Shown here: positions 1 to 5,504 of the stretch, piece by piece
Layout: every line of letters starts with the position of its first letter
How positions within the stretch are numbered: position 1 is the stretch's first letter
Assembly: GCA_944376785.1 (NCBI GenBank)
Contig: CALWDV010000003.1
Location: 1-29,462, forward strand
Length of the DNA stretch: 29,462 nt
Source: an uncultured Clostridia bacterium
GTDB taxonomy: Bacteria; Bacillota; Clostridia; Christensenellales; UBA1242
Reading direction: 5' to 3'
Program-made: the position numbers and the translations under genes
Notes under the pieces: model-generated
The model's input: the letters and a program-made list of their open reading frames with translations, nothing else
Database searches by the model: none
What the model was told of the DNA's origin: nothing

Positions 1-464
1 AAATTTATTCAGCACTTAATAATTTTAAAGGTGTTGTAAGGCGTAATGAATTGTTAGGTTTTAAAAACCACTGTGTTTTCTATGCCGATTATGGACATCA
101 TCCAACAGAAATTCAAAACTCAATAAAAACATTTTGTTCTATGTTTAAAAAAGTTTTATGTGTGTTTCAACCTCACACATACACACGCACAAAAACATTG
201 TTAAACGAATTTAAATCAAGTTTTTTAGGTGTGAAAAAATTAATTGTTTTTAAAACTTATCCTGCACGAGAACCCTATTTAAAAGAGGGAAGTGAAACAA
301 AATTATTTAAAGAAGTTAAAAACAGAAACAAACAATTAATTATGCAAGAAAAAGAACTTTTGGAATGTTTAATAAAAGATTGTAATAGTTATGATTGCAT
401 TTTAGTGCTAGGTGCAGGAGATGTGTATGATATTGTTAAAAATGGAATAGATTTTAAAAATTAA
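1..464 (+). CDS. murC: UDP-N-acetylmuramate--L-alanine ligase, C-terminal part (5' end outside window)
   Basis: Cytoplasmic Mur ligase that adds L-Ala to UDP-MurNAc using ATP, the first amino-acid step of the peptidoglycan peptide. The frame is open from base 3 to the left edge with no start codon, so this is the 3' part of a longer gene. Visible are FKGVVRRNE, the DYGHHPTEI signature of the Mur ligase C-terminal domain (usual form DYAHHPTE), FQPHTYTRT, and GAGDVYDIV just before the stop. Together these mark MurC rather than MurD, MurE or MurF. About 153 residues are present of a protein that is usually about 450. The TTG at 51 is an internal codon and not a start, because homology continues upstream of it. 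No terminator is obvious in the gap before the rpmE promoter. Confidence 0.93.
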   Translation, partial: IYSALNNFKGVVRRNELLGFKNHCVFYADYGHHPTEIQNSIKTFCSMFKKVLCVFQPHTYTRTKTLLNEFKSSFLGVKKLIVFKTYPAREPYLKEGSETKLFKEVKNRNKQLIMQEKELLECLIKDCNSYDCILVLGAGDVYDIVKNGIDFKN

Positions 465-521
465 TAATTTAATAAAAACAAATTCTTTTGCTTTCAACCA
501 ATAAAAATTTAGAAATTTGTG

Positions 522-550
522 TTGACACAATTAGTATTTATATATATAAT
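522..550 (+). promoter_or_regulatory. Consensus vegetative promoter of rpmE
   Basis: TTGACA at 522-527 and TATAAT at 545-550 with a 17-base spacer, a perfect match to the housekeeping sigma consensus. Transcription would start near 557, about 27 nt before the rpmE ATG. It is among the strongest promoters in the window, which fits a ribosomal protein gene. Confidence 0.85.
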
Positions 551-583
551 AATAAAGCGAATAAATTTAGAGGTAAGAAAGTC

Positions 584-790
584 ATGAAAGAAAATACACA
601 TCCAAATTATCATGAAGTAGAAGTTGTATGTGCTTGTGGTGAAAAATTCAAAACTAGATCTACTTACAATGGTAATGTTGTTAAAGTTGATATTTGCAGC
701 AAATGCCATCCATATTACACAGGAAAATCAAAAGTAGTTGACACCGCTGGTAGAGTAGAAAAATTCAAAAAACGTTACAACTTAGATTAA
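584..790 (+). CDS. rpmE: 50S ribosomal protein bL31 (zinc-binding form)
   Basis: Large-subunit ribosomal protein L31, 68 residues. The start is the ATG at 584, because the product then begins MKENTHP like the family (MKxxIHPxY) and AGAGG at 569-573 gives a Shine-Dalgarno about 10 nt upstream. An in-frame TTG at 488 would add 32 unrelated residues and span the promoter. Cys16, Cys18, Cys38 and Cys41 (CACG and CSKC) form the zinc site, so this is the C+ type and not the zinc-independent paralogue. CSKCHPYYTGK and GRVEKFKKRY are diagnostic. Its own promoter and terminator make it a single-gene transcription unit. In Bacillota the C+ form is normally made under zinc sufficiency and can act as a zinc store. 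Confidence 0.96.
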   Translation: MKENTHPNYHEVEVVCACGEKFKTRSTYNGNVVKVDICSKCHPYYTGKSKVVDTAGRVEKFKKRYNLD

Positions 791-800
791 TCTTAGGAGA

Positions 801-828
801 AAAATATAGGCTTTTGCCTATATTTTTT
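801..828 (+). terminator. Intrinsic terminator of rpmE
   Basis: Perfect 11-bp stem: AAAATATAGGC (801-811), loop TTTT, GCCTATATTTT (816-826), followed by more T to 828. The T-run ends only 8 nt before the prmC start codon. Confidence 0.85.
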
Positions 829-836
829 ATGCTTAT

Positions 837-1661
837 ATGGAATTAAACAAAGCAAAGCAAGAATTTAACAAAATTTTAAAGGATAATGGTGTTGTAGATT
901 ATGAAAATAATACTACACAACTTTTTTTGTGGGTTTTAAAAGTTAACAAAGTAGAATTATTGTTAAAACAACAAATAAGCAATAAAGAATATAAAAAATT
1001 AAAACAACTGGTTTTGAAACGTGCAAAACATTATCCATTGCAATATTTAATTAAAAGTGTTGAATTTTTTGGTAACAAAATTATTGTTAACAAAAATGTT
1101 TTAATTCCAAGAAATGAAACAGAACAATTATGTGAAATGGTTGCAAAAAATTCTAATAACAAAAAAGTTTTAGATTTGTGTTCAGGCAGTGGTTGCATTG
1201 GGCTTGGAATTAAGTTAAATTCTAGTGCAGATGTAACTTTAAGTGACATATCAAGTGGTGCATTAAAAGTTGCCAAAAAAAATGCAAAACAAAATAAATT
1301 AAATGTTAAATTTATTAAAAGCAATTTGTTTGAAAGCATTAACCAAAAGTTTGATATTATTGTTTCAAACCCACCATACATTAAAACTTGTGATTTAATT
1401 AATTTGCAACCAGAAGTTAAGTTTGAACCAATGGTTGCCCTTGACGGAAAAGATGATGGTTTGTTCTTTTACAAAAAAATTATTGAAGAAGCACCAAAAT
1501 TTTTAAATGATTTTGGTGAAATTTATTTTGAGTTTGGTTTAGGACAAGAACAAAGCATAAAAAAACTATTGTCAAAAGATTTTGAGTGTATTAAAATATT
1601 TAAAGATTATTATAATAAAAACCGATTTATATATGCAAAATTAAAGGATAGATTATGTTAG
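837..1661 (+). CDS. prmC: Peptide chain release factor N5-glutamine methyltransferase
   Basis: SAM-dependent methyltransferase that methylates the Gln of the GGQ motif of release factors, raising termination efficiency. 274 residues, normal for the family. The N-terminal helical substrate-binding part (about 1-75) is followed by VLIPRNETE (88-96), the SAM motif VLDLCSGSGCIG (111-122) and the catalytic NPPY (178-181) preceded by IIVS, the classic HemK/PrmC arrangement. The ATG at 837 is the only sensible start; the ATG at 829 is out of frame and stops at once. No Shine-Dalgarno is visible, and the ATG follows the rpmE terminator by 8 nt. The 3' end overlaps prfA by 7 nt, so the enzyme and its substrate are co-transcribed and probably translationally coupled. 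Confidence 0.95.
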   Translation: MELNKAKQEFNKILKDNGVVDYENNTTQLFLWVLKVNKVELLLKQQISNKEYKKLKQLVLKRAKHYPLQYLIKSVEFFGNKIIVNKNVLIPRNETEQLCEMVAKNSNNKKVLDLCSGSGCIGLGIKLNSSADVTLSDISSGALKVAKKNAKQNKLNVKFIKSNLFESINQKFDIIVSNPPYIKTCDLINLQPEVKFEPMVALDGKDDGLFFYKKIIEEAPKFLNDFGEIYFEFGLGQEQSIKKLLSKDFECIKIFKDYYNKNRFIYAKLKDRLC

Positions 1662-2725
1662 ATAAATTAAAGGCGTATAAAATTAGATATGACGAACTGC
1701 AACAAGAACTTGTTAAGCCGGAAGTTATTGCTGATAACAAAAAATATAAAAAATTAAGTCAAGAATACACAAACATTCAACCTATTGTTGAATTATATGA
1801 AGTTTATAATAAAACCGTTAACGACATTGCTTTGGCAGAAGAACTTGTTAAAACTGAAAGCGATGCAGAAATGGTTAGGCTTTTGCATGAAGAAATTTAT
1901 GAAAACAAAGCAAAGCTTGAAAAGTTAAACGAAGAAGCAAAAATTTTGCTTTTACCTGTTGATGAAAATGATGACAAAAACGTTATTATGGAAATTAGAG
2001 CAGGTGCTGGTGGCGAAGAAGCAAGTTTGTTTGGAATGGTTCTATTTAGAATGTACACCAGATTTGCCGAAAGAAATCGTTGGCGTGTTGAAGTTATTGA
2101 TATGAATGAAACAGAACTTGGTGGAATTAAAGAAGTAAGTTTTTTAATTAAAGGAAATGGAGCATATAGAAAACTAAAATTTGAAAGTGGAGTTCACAGG
2201 GTTCAACGTGTTCCTGAAACAGAAAGTCAGGGTAGAATTCACACTTCAACAGCAACAGTTGCAGTTTTGCCAGAGCAAGAAGATGTTGACATTGAAATTG
2301 ATGAAAAGGATTTAAAAATTGACACTTATCGCAGTTCAGGTGCTGGTGGACAACACGTTAATAAAACTGAAAGTGCAATAAGAATAACTCATTTGCCAAC
2401 AGGAATTGTTGTTTCTTGTCAAGATGAAAGAAGCCAAATTAAAAACAGAGAAAGAGCAATGAGTGTTTTAAAAAGCAAACTTTATGATTTTTATCAAACA
2501 CAAGCCGATGAAGAATATGCAAAAAATCGTCGCACACAAGTTGGAACAGGCGATAGAAGTGAAAGAATTAGAACATATAACTATCCACAAGGAAGACTTA
2601 CTGATCACAGAATTAACTACACAGTTTATAATTTAGAAGCTTTTTTAGATGGCGATATTGAAGATTTAATTGATAACTTAATTATTGCTGACCAAAAAGC
2701 AAAATTAGAACAAGCTGAGGCATAA
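1655..2725 (+). CDS. prfA: Peptide chain release factor 1
   Basis: Class I release factor that reads UAA and UAG in the ribosomal A site and triggers peptide release. 356 residues, full length. A coiled N-terminal domain (about 1-100) precedes the GAGGEEA segment (117-123). The stop-codon-reading tripeptide is P187-E188-T189 (PxT, RF1 type, in RVQRVPETESQGRIHTS), and the catalytic G231-G232-Q233 lies in SSGAGGQHVNKTES. The PxT rather than SPF separates it from RF2, and UAG is indeed used as a stop (prmC ends in TAG). ATG at 1655, with AAAGGA at 1643-1648 inside the prmC end. Gln233 is the expected target of the upstream PrmC. Confidence 0.97.
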   Translation: MLDKLKAYKIRYDELQQELVKPEVIADNKKYKKLSQEYTNIQPIVELYEVYNKTVNDIALAEELVKTESDAEMVRLLHEEIYENKAKLEKLNEEAKILLLPVDENDDKNVIMEIRAGAGGEEASLFGMVLFRMYTRFAERNRWRVEVIDMNETELGGIKEVSFLIKGNGAYRKLKFESGVHRVQRVPETESQGRIHTSTATVAVLPEQEDVDIEIDEKDLKIDTYRSSGAGGQHVNKTESAIRITHLPTGIVVSCQDERSQIKNRERAMSVLKSKLYDFYQTQADEEYAKNRRTQVGTGDRSERIRTYNYPQGRLTDHRINYTVYNLEAFLDGDIEDLIDNLIIADQKAKLEQAEA

Positions 2726-2732
2726 TTAAAAA

Positions 2733-2772
2733 CCACAACAAGTTTTGTTTAACTTGTTGTGGCTTTTATTTT
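2733..2772 (+). terminator. Intrinsic terminator of prmC-prfA
   Basis: Perfect 12-bp stem CCACAACAAGTT (2733-2744) / AACTTGTTGTGG (2751-2762), loop TTGTTT, then CTTTTATTTT. It lies 7 nt after the prfA stop. Confidence 0.88.
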
Positions 2773-2784
2773 ATAATGTTTAAG

Positions 2785-2813
2785 TTGCAAAAAAAAATTA
2801 AATAATATACACT
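2785..2813 (+). promoter_or_regulatory. Weak candidate promoter for the SpoU-trpS pair
   Basis: TTGCAA (2785-2790), 17-base spacer, TACACT (2808-2813), between the prfA terminator and the methyltransferase start. The -10 is poor; TATACA two bases upstream is an alternative. A promoter is expected here because of the strong terminator before it, but the boxes are uncertain. Confidence 0.3.
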
Positions 2814-2832
2814 ATTAAAAAAGTTGGTTTAA

Positions 2833-3678
2833 ATGGATATTTCATTAAAATTAGAAAATTTAATACAACAAAACAAAGCAAAAATTAAATTTGCTTCTTT
2901 TTCAGATGAAACAATTTCACTTGCTCATGAACTTTTAAACGATAAAAGTTCTAAAACAAATTTGTTTATAACCGAAGGCATGTGGGCAATTCCAAAAATA
3001 ATTTATAACAAAAGTGAAGTTGTTGCTTTTATTTTTTGCCCAGAAAGTATTAAAAGCGAAGATGGTTTTAATGCAGTTAAACACTTTATTGGCAAAACCA
3101 ATGTTTATGTTATTAGTGAAAAAGTGTTAAACAGATTAACAAAACGAAATGATGATAATGGAATATATTGCATTGTTAAAATGCCAGAATATGATGTTGC
3201 GCCAATTTTAAGCAAACAAAAAAGCATTGTTTGTGTGCTAGATGGAATTGAAAAACCTGGAAATATTGGAACAATTTTAAGAACTTGTGATGCAACAAAC
3301 ATTGATTTAGTTATGGTGGTTAACAGAAGGGCAAAAGTTACCAACACATTGTGTGTTAAAGGCAGTATGGGTGCAATATTTAATGTTCCAATTAAAACGT
3401 ATGCAACTATAAAAGATTGTTGGCAAGATTTAAAAAATAATGGATTTGAAATTTACTTAGCTGATACTCGTGCAGAAACCGATTATTTTAACTTTAAATA
3501 TGCAAACAAAACTGCATTAGTTATGGGTAGTGAGCGTTATGGTATTAGCAAAGATTGGTATGAAAACAATCCAAAATTATTAAAATTAAAAATGCTTGGG
3601 CAGTGCGACAGTTTAAATGTGGGCGTTGCAACAAGTATTTTGTTATATGATGTGAAAATGAAACAATTAGGAGAATAA
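2833..3678 (+). CDS. SpoU/TrmH-family RNA 2'-O-ribose methyltransferase
   Basis: SPOUT-class enzyme that methylates the 2'-OH of an rRNA or tRNA nucleotide using SAM bound in a knotted C-terminal domain. 281 residues. An N-terminal substrate-binding domain (about 10-110) precedes the three SpoU motifs: motif 1 GNIGTILRTCDA (143-154, with catalytic-type Asn144 and Arg150), motif 2 VMGSERYGIS (230-239) and motif 3 SLNVGVATSILLYD (260-273). This architecture is shared by 23S rRNA methyltransferases such as RlmB/TsnR and by tRNA Gm18 methyltransferase, and the target cannot be read from the sequence. ATG at 2833 has no clear Shine-Dalgarno. The stop is 1 nt before trpS, so the two are co-transcribed. 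Confidence 0.88.
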   Translation: MDISLKLENLIQQNKAKIKFASFSDETISLAHELLNDKSSKTNLFITEGMWAIPKIIYNKSEVVAFIFCPESIKSEDGFNAVKHFIGKTNVYVISEKVLNRLTKRNDDNGIYCIVKMPEYDVAPILSKQKSIVCVLDGIEKPGNIGTILRTCDATNIDLVMVVNRRAKVTNTLCVKGSMGAIFNVPIKTYATIKDCWQDLKNNGFEIYLADTRAETDYFNFKYANKTALVMGSERYGISKDWYENNPKLLKLKMLGQCDSLNVGVATSILLYDVKMKQLGE

Positions 3679-3679
3679 T

Positions 3680-4735
3680 ATGAAAAACATAATTTTAACA
3701 GGTGATCGTCCAACAGGCAGATTGCATATTGGCCATTATGTTGGTAGTTTAAAAAATCGTGTTGAAATGCAAAATGAAGGAAATTTTGACACAATGTATG
3801 TTATGATTGCAGATGCACAAGCATTGGGCGATAACCATGATAACATTCAAAAAATTAGAAATAACATAATTGAAGTTGCCATTGACTATTTGTCTTGTGG
3901 TTTAGATCCAAACAAAATAACTTTGTTTATTCAAAGTGAAATTCCACAGTTAACCGAATTAACATTTTACTATATGAATTTAGTAACTCTTAGTAGGCTA
4001 ACAAGAAACCCAACTGTTAAAGAAGAAATTAAACTTAGAAATTTTGAAACCAGTTTGCCAGTTGGTTTTGTAACTTATCCAATAAGTCAAGCAGCCGATA
4101 TAACTGCATTTAATGCAAACTTAGTTCCTGTTGGTGACGACCAACTTCCAATGATTGAACAAACTCGTGAAATTGTTAGAGCATTTAACTCTCTTTATGG
4201 AGAAACATTAGTTGAACCAAAAGCAGTTCTTCCTAAAAACGAAGTTTGCAGAAGATTGCCAGGAACAGATGGTAATGCAAAAATGGGAAAAAGTTTGGGT
4301 AATTGCATATATTTAGCTGATGATGAAAAAACAGTTAATCAAAAAGTTATGGGAATGTACACCGACCCAAATCATATTAAAGTTTCAGACCCTGGCAAAG
4401 TGGAAGGAAATGTTGTTTTCACTTATCTAGATGCTTTTGCAACTAACGAACAAATTAAAAAATATGCACCTGAATATAATAACTTAGAAGAAATAAAAGA
4501 ACACTATAAACGTGGTGGGTTAGGTGATGTTAAAGTTAAAAAGTTACTTGCAAATGTTTTAAACGAAGTTTTAACACCAATAAGAGAAAAACGTGCATAT
4601 TACGAAGCACATAAAAACGAAGTGTATGACATTTTGTTTAAGGGCAGTGATAAGGCAAAACAAGTTGCACAACAAACACTTGATAAAGTTAAAAAAGCAA
4701 TGGGGATTAATTATCGTGACATTTTAAAACAATAA
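3680..4735 (+). CDS. trpS: Tryptophan--tRNA ligase
   Basis: Class I aminoacyl-tRNA synthetase charging tRNA-Trp, cytoplasmic. 351 residues, near the usual 330-350. HIGH (16-19, in GRLHIGHYVGSL) and KMGKS (201-205, the trpS variant of KMSKS) are both intact, as is the GDDQLPMIEQTREI segment (152-165) of the Rossmann domain. The ATG at 3680 is preceded by AGGAGA at 3669-3674, inside the last codons of the methyltransferase gene with only 1 nt between the genes. No T-box leader precedes the operon, so charging-dependent control of the usual Bacillota type is not evident here. A bidirectional terminator follows. Confidence 0.97.
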   Translation: MKNIILTGDRPTGRLHIGHYVGSLKNRVEMQNEGNFDTMYVMIADAQALGDNHDNIQKIRNNIIEVAIDYLSCGLDPNKITLFIQSEIPQLTELTFYYMNLVTLSRLTRNPTVKEEIKLRNFETSLPVGFVTYPISQAADITAFNANLVPVGDDQLPMIEQTREIVRAFNSLYGETLVEPKAVLPKNEVCRRLPGTDGNAKMGKSLGNCIYLADDEKTVNQKVMGMYTDPNHIKVSDPGKVEGNVVFTYLDAFATNEQIKKYAPEYNNLEEIKEHYKRGGLGDVKVKKLLANVLNEVLTPIREKRAYYEAHKNEVYDILFKGSDKAKQVAQQTLDKVKKAMGINYRDILKQ

Positions 4736-4741
4736 TTATAA

Positions 4742-4774
4742 AAAAAAATACTATGATAATCATAGTATTTTTTT
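4742..4774. terminator. Bidirectional terminator between trpS and the Cys-rich gene
   Basis: AAAAAAATACTATG (4742-4755), loop ATAAT, CATAGTATTTTTTT (4761-4774): a 14-bp stem whose A/T-run flanks give a U-tract on both strands. It ends trpS (+) and the convergent small gene (-) whose stop is at 4778. Confidence 0.8.
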
Positions 4775-4777
4775 GTT

Positions 4778-4993
4778 TTATCTGTTACCACAACTGCTAC
4801 AACGAGAGCAACCACACGAAGAACAGCCACAAGAAGAGCAGCCACAAGAAGAACAACCACTTGAATTGTTTTCGTTAGATAAAGTTAAAAGCAGTAATAA
4901 TAAAAAGTTTGTGTTGTTGTTAAGGTCGGTGTTTGTTGCAGAAGTAAAAATTGAAAGAAGCAAAACCAGCAAAACATTATTTGAAAAATTCAT
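4778..4993 (-). CDS. Small Cys-rich peptide with hydrophobic N-terminal half; unknown function
   Basis: 71 residues. Two short very hydrophobic runs (about 7-16 and 30-38, six Leu in the second) are followed by an Asn/Ser linker and a 26-residue tail with nine Cys in a GCSSC pattern (CxC and CxxC spacing), ending CGNR. The minus-strand frame is preferred over the 86-codon plus-strand frame because GGAGGGA lies 4 nt before its ATG and it ends at a bidirectional terminator; the plus-strand frame starts at a TTG inside that terminator. The Cys spacing suggests metal or metal-sulfur ligation, or disulfide crosslinking if exported. It is divergent from an ArsR-family regulator, a family that often controls metal-handling genes. 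I do not recognise the family. Spore-coat-like or bacteriocin-like peptides of this composition exist, but nothing here decides between these options. Confidence 0.72.
   Translation of the reverse strand: MNFSNNVLLVLLLSIFTSATNTDLNNNTNFLLLLLLTLSNENNSSGCSSCGCSSCGCSSCGCSRCSSCGNR
4806..4865. repeat. 15-bp tandem repeat, four copies, inside the Cys-rich gene
   Basis: Four adjacent 15-base units at 4806-4820, 4821-4835, 4836-4850 and 4851-4865 follow the plus-strand pattern GARCARCCACNNGAA. The two central units differ at a single base. Each encodes one five-residue Ser/Cys/Gly module on the minus strand, so copy number sets the number of Cys modules without changing frame. Confidence 0.85.
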
Positions 4994-4997
4994 TATT

Positions 4998-5004
4998 TCC
5001 CTCC
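4998..5004 (-). promoter_or_regulatory. Shine-Dalgarno of the Cys-rich gene
   Basis: On the minus strand GGAGGGA sits 4 nt (AATA) before the ATG at 4993. It is one of the best Shine-Dalgarno sequences in the window and is the main reason to call this short gene on the minus strand. Confidence 0.75.
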
Positions 5005-5052
5005 ATTTTACAAAATTTGATATTATTAACTAATATGTTTCACAATTTTTTT

Positions 5053-5088
5053 TTGTTAATCAAAAATTTTTATTATAAAATTTTATTG
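5053..5088 (+). promoter_or_regulatory. Divergent intergenic region with possible ArsR promoter/operator
   Basis: TTGTTA (5053-5058) and TATAAA (5074-5079) are a loose promoter pair with a 15-base spacer. Two copies of the self-complementary AAAATTTT (5063-5070 and 5077-5084) six bases apart form a dyad over the -10, where an ArsR-type repressor could bind. Such A/T dyads arise easily by chance at this base composition. Confidence 0.28.
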
Positions 5089-5123
5089 TTATTTTTCTTA
5101 TTATTTTGGCTAGGAGAGAATTT

Positions 5124-5465
5124 ATGAAAGATTTAATTGTTTTACCAAGTCAGCAAAAAGATGCGTTAAGTGAATATATGCCCAACGATGCAACTTTAAA
5201 AAAACTTGCCGATTTTTTTAGTATGTTTTCCGATTCAACACGTGTGAAAATTATAACAGCACTTTGCCTTGGCAAAATGTGTGTTAACGATTTGTCTGTT
5301 TCGTTAAACATAAATCAAACAACAGTTAGTCATCAACTAAAATTTTTAAAAACATTTGGTGCTGTTAGTTGTGAAAGAGATGGAAAAATTATTTATTATT
5401 CAATAAAAAATAACACAATAAATGATGTTATGTTAAATGGAGTTAATTATTTGTTGCAAGCATAA
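5124..5465 (+). CDS. ArsR/SmtB-family winged-helix transcriptional regulator
   Basis: 113-residue homodimeric DNA-binding repressor type. The ATG at 5124 is chosen over the in-frame TTG at 5106 because AGGAGAG (5112-5118) lies 5 nt before it. The core runs SDSTRVKIITALCLGKMCVNDLSVSLNINQTTVSHQLKFLK (given here in pieces: SDSTR 36-40, helix-turn-helix about 54-76, VSHQLKFLK), then the wing GAVSCERDGKIIYYSI (79-94). The alpha-3 segment KMCVNDL (51-57) corresponds to ELCVCDL of metal-sensing ArsR/CadC: the first Cys (53) is kept and the second is Asn. Cys48 and Cys83 are further possible ligands. The alpha-5 Asp/His zinc ligands of SmtB are replaced by Asn. Metal sensing is therefore possible but not assured. 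It lies divergent from the Cys-rich peptide and 39 nt before uvrC. Confidence 0.88.
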   Translation: MKDLIVLPSQQKDALSEYMPNDATLKKLADFFSMFSDSTRVKIITALCLGKMCVNDLSVSLNINQTTVSHQLKFLKTFGAVSCERDGKIIYYSIKNNTINDVMLNGVNYLLQA

Positions 5466-5467
5466 AC

Positions 5468-5497
5468 TTGTATTGATTTTTTGTTTTGTGCTATAAT
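5468..5497 (+). promoter_or_regulatory. Extended -10 promoter placing the uvrC start codon at the RNA 5' end
   Basis: TGCTATAAT (5489-5497) is a perfect extended -10 (TGn plus TATAAT), with TTGTAT 18 nt upstream (5468-5473). Seven bases separate it from the uvrC ATG at 5505, so the transcript should begin at or within a base or two of the start codon. No Shine-Dalgarno is present between. Confidence 0.65.
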
Positions 5498-5504
5498 ATT
5501 TTTG

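Noticed and set aside
488..583. N-terminal extension of rpmE from a TTG
   Set aside because: It would overlap the consensus promoter and add residues unlike the L31 family; the ATG at 584 has a Shine-Dalgarno.
4773..5033. Plus-strand frame of 86 codons with a Glu/Gln/Pro repeat
   Set aside because: It starts at a TTG inside the trpS terminator with no Shine-Dalgarno, while the opposite strand has GGAGGGA before an ATG and a matching terminator.
5063..5084. AAAATTTT dyad as a definite ArsR operator
   Set aside because: Similar A/T dyads occur elsewhere (e.g. before pfkA); kept only as a low-confidence region.
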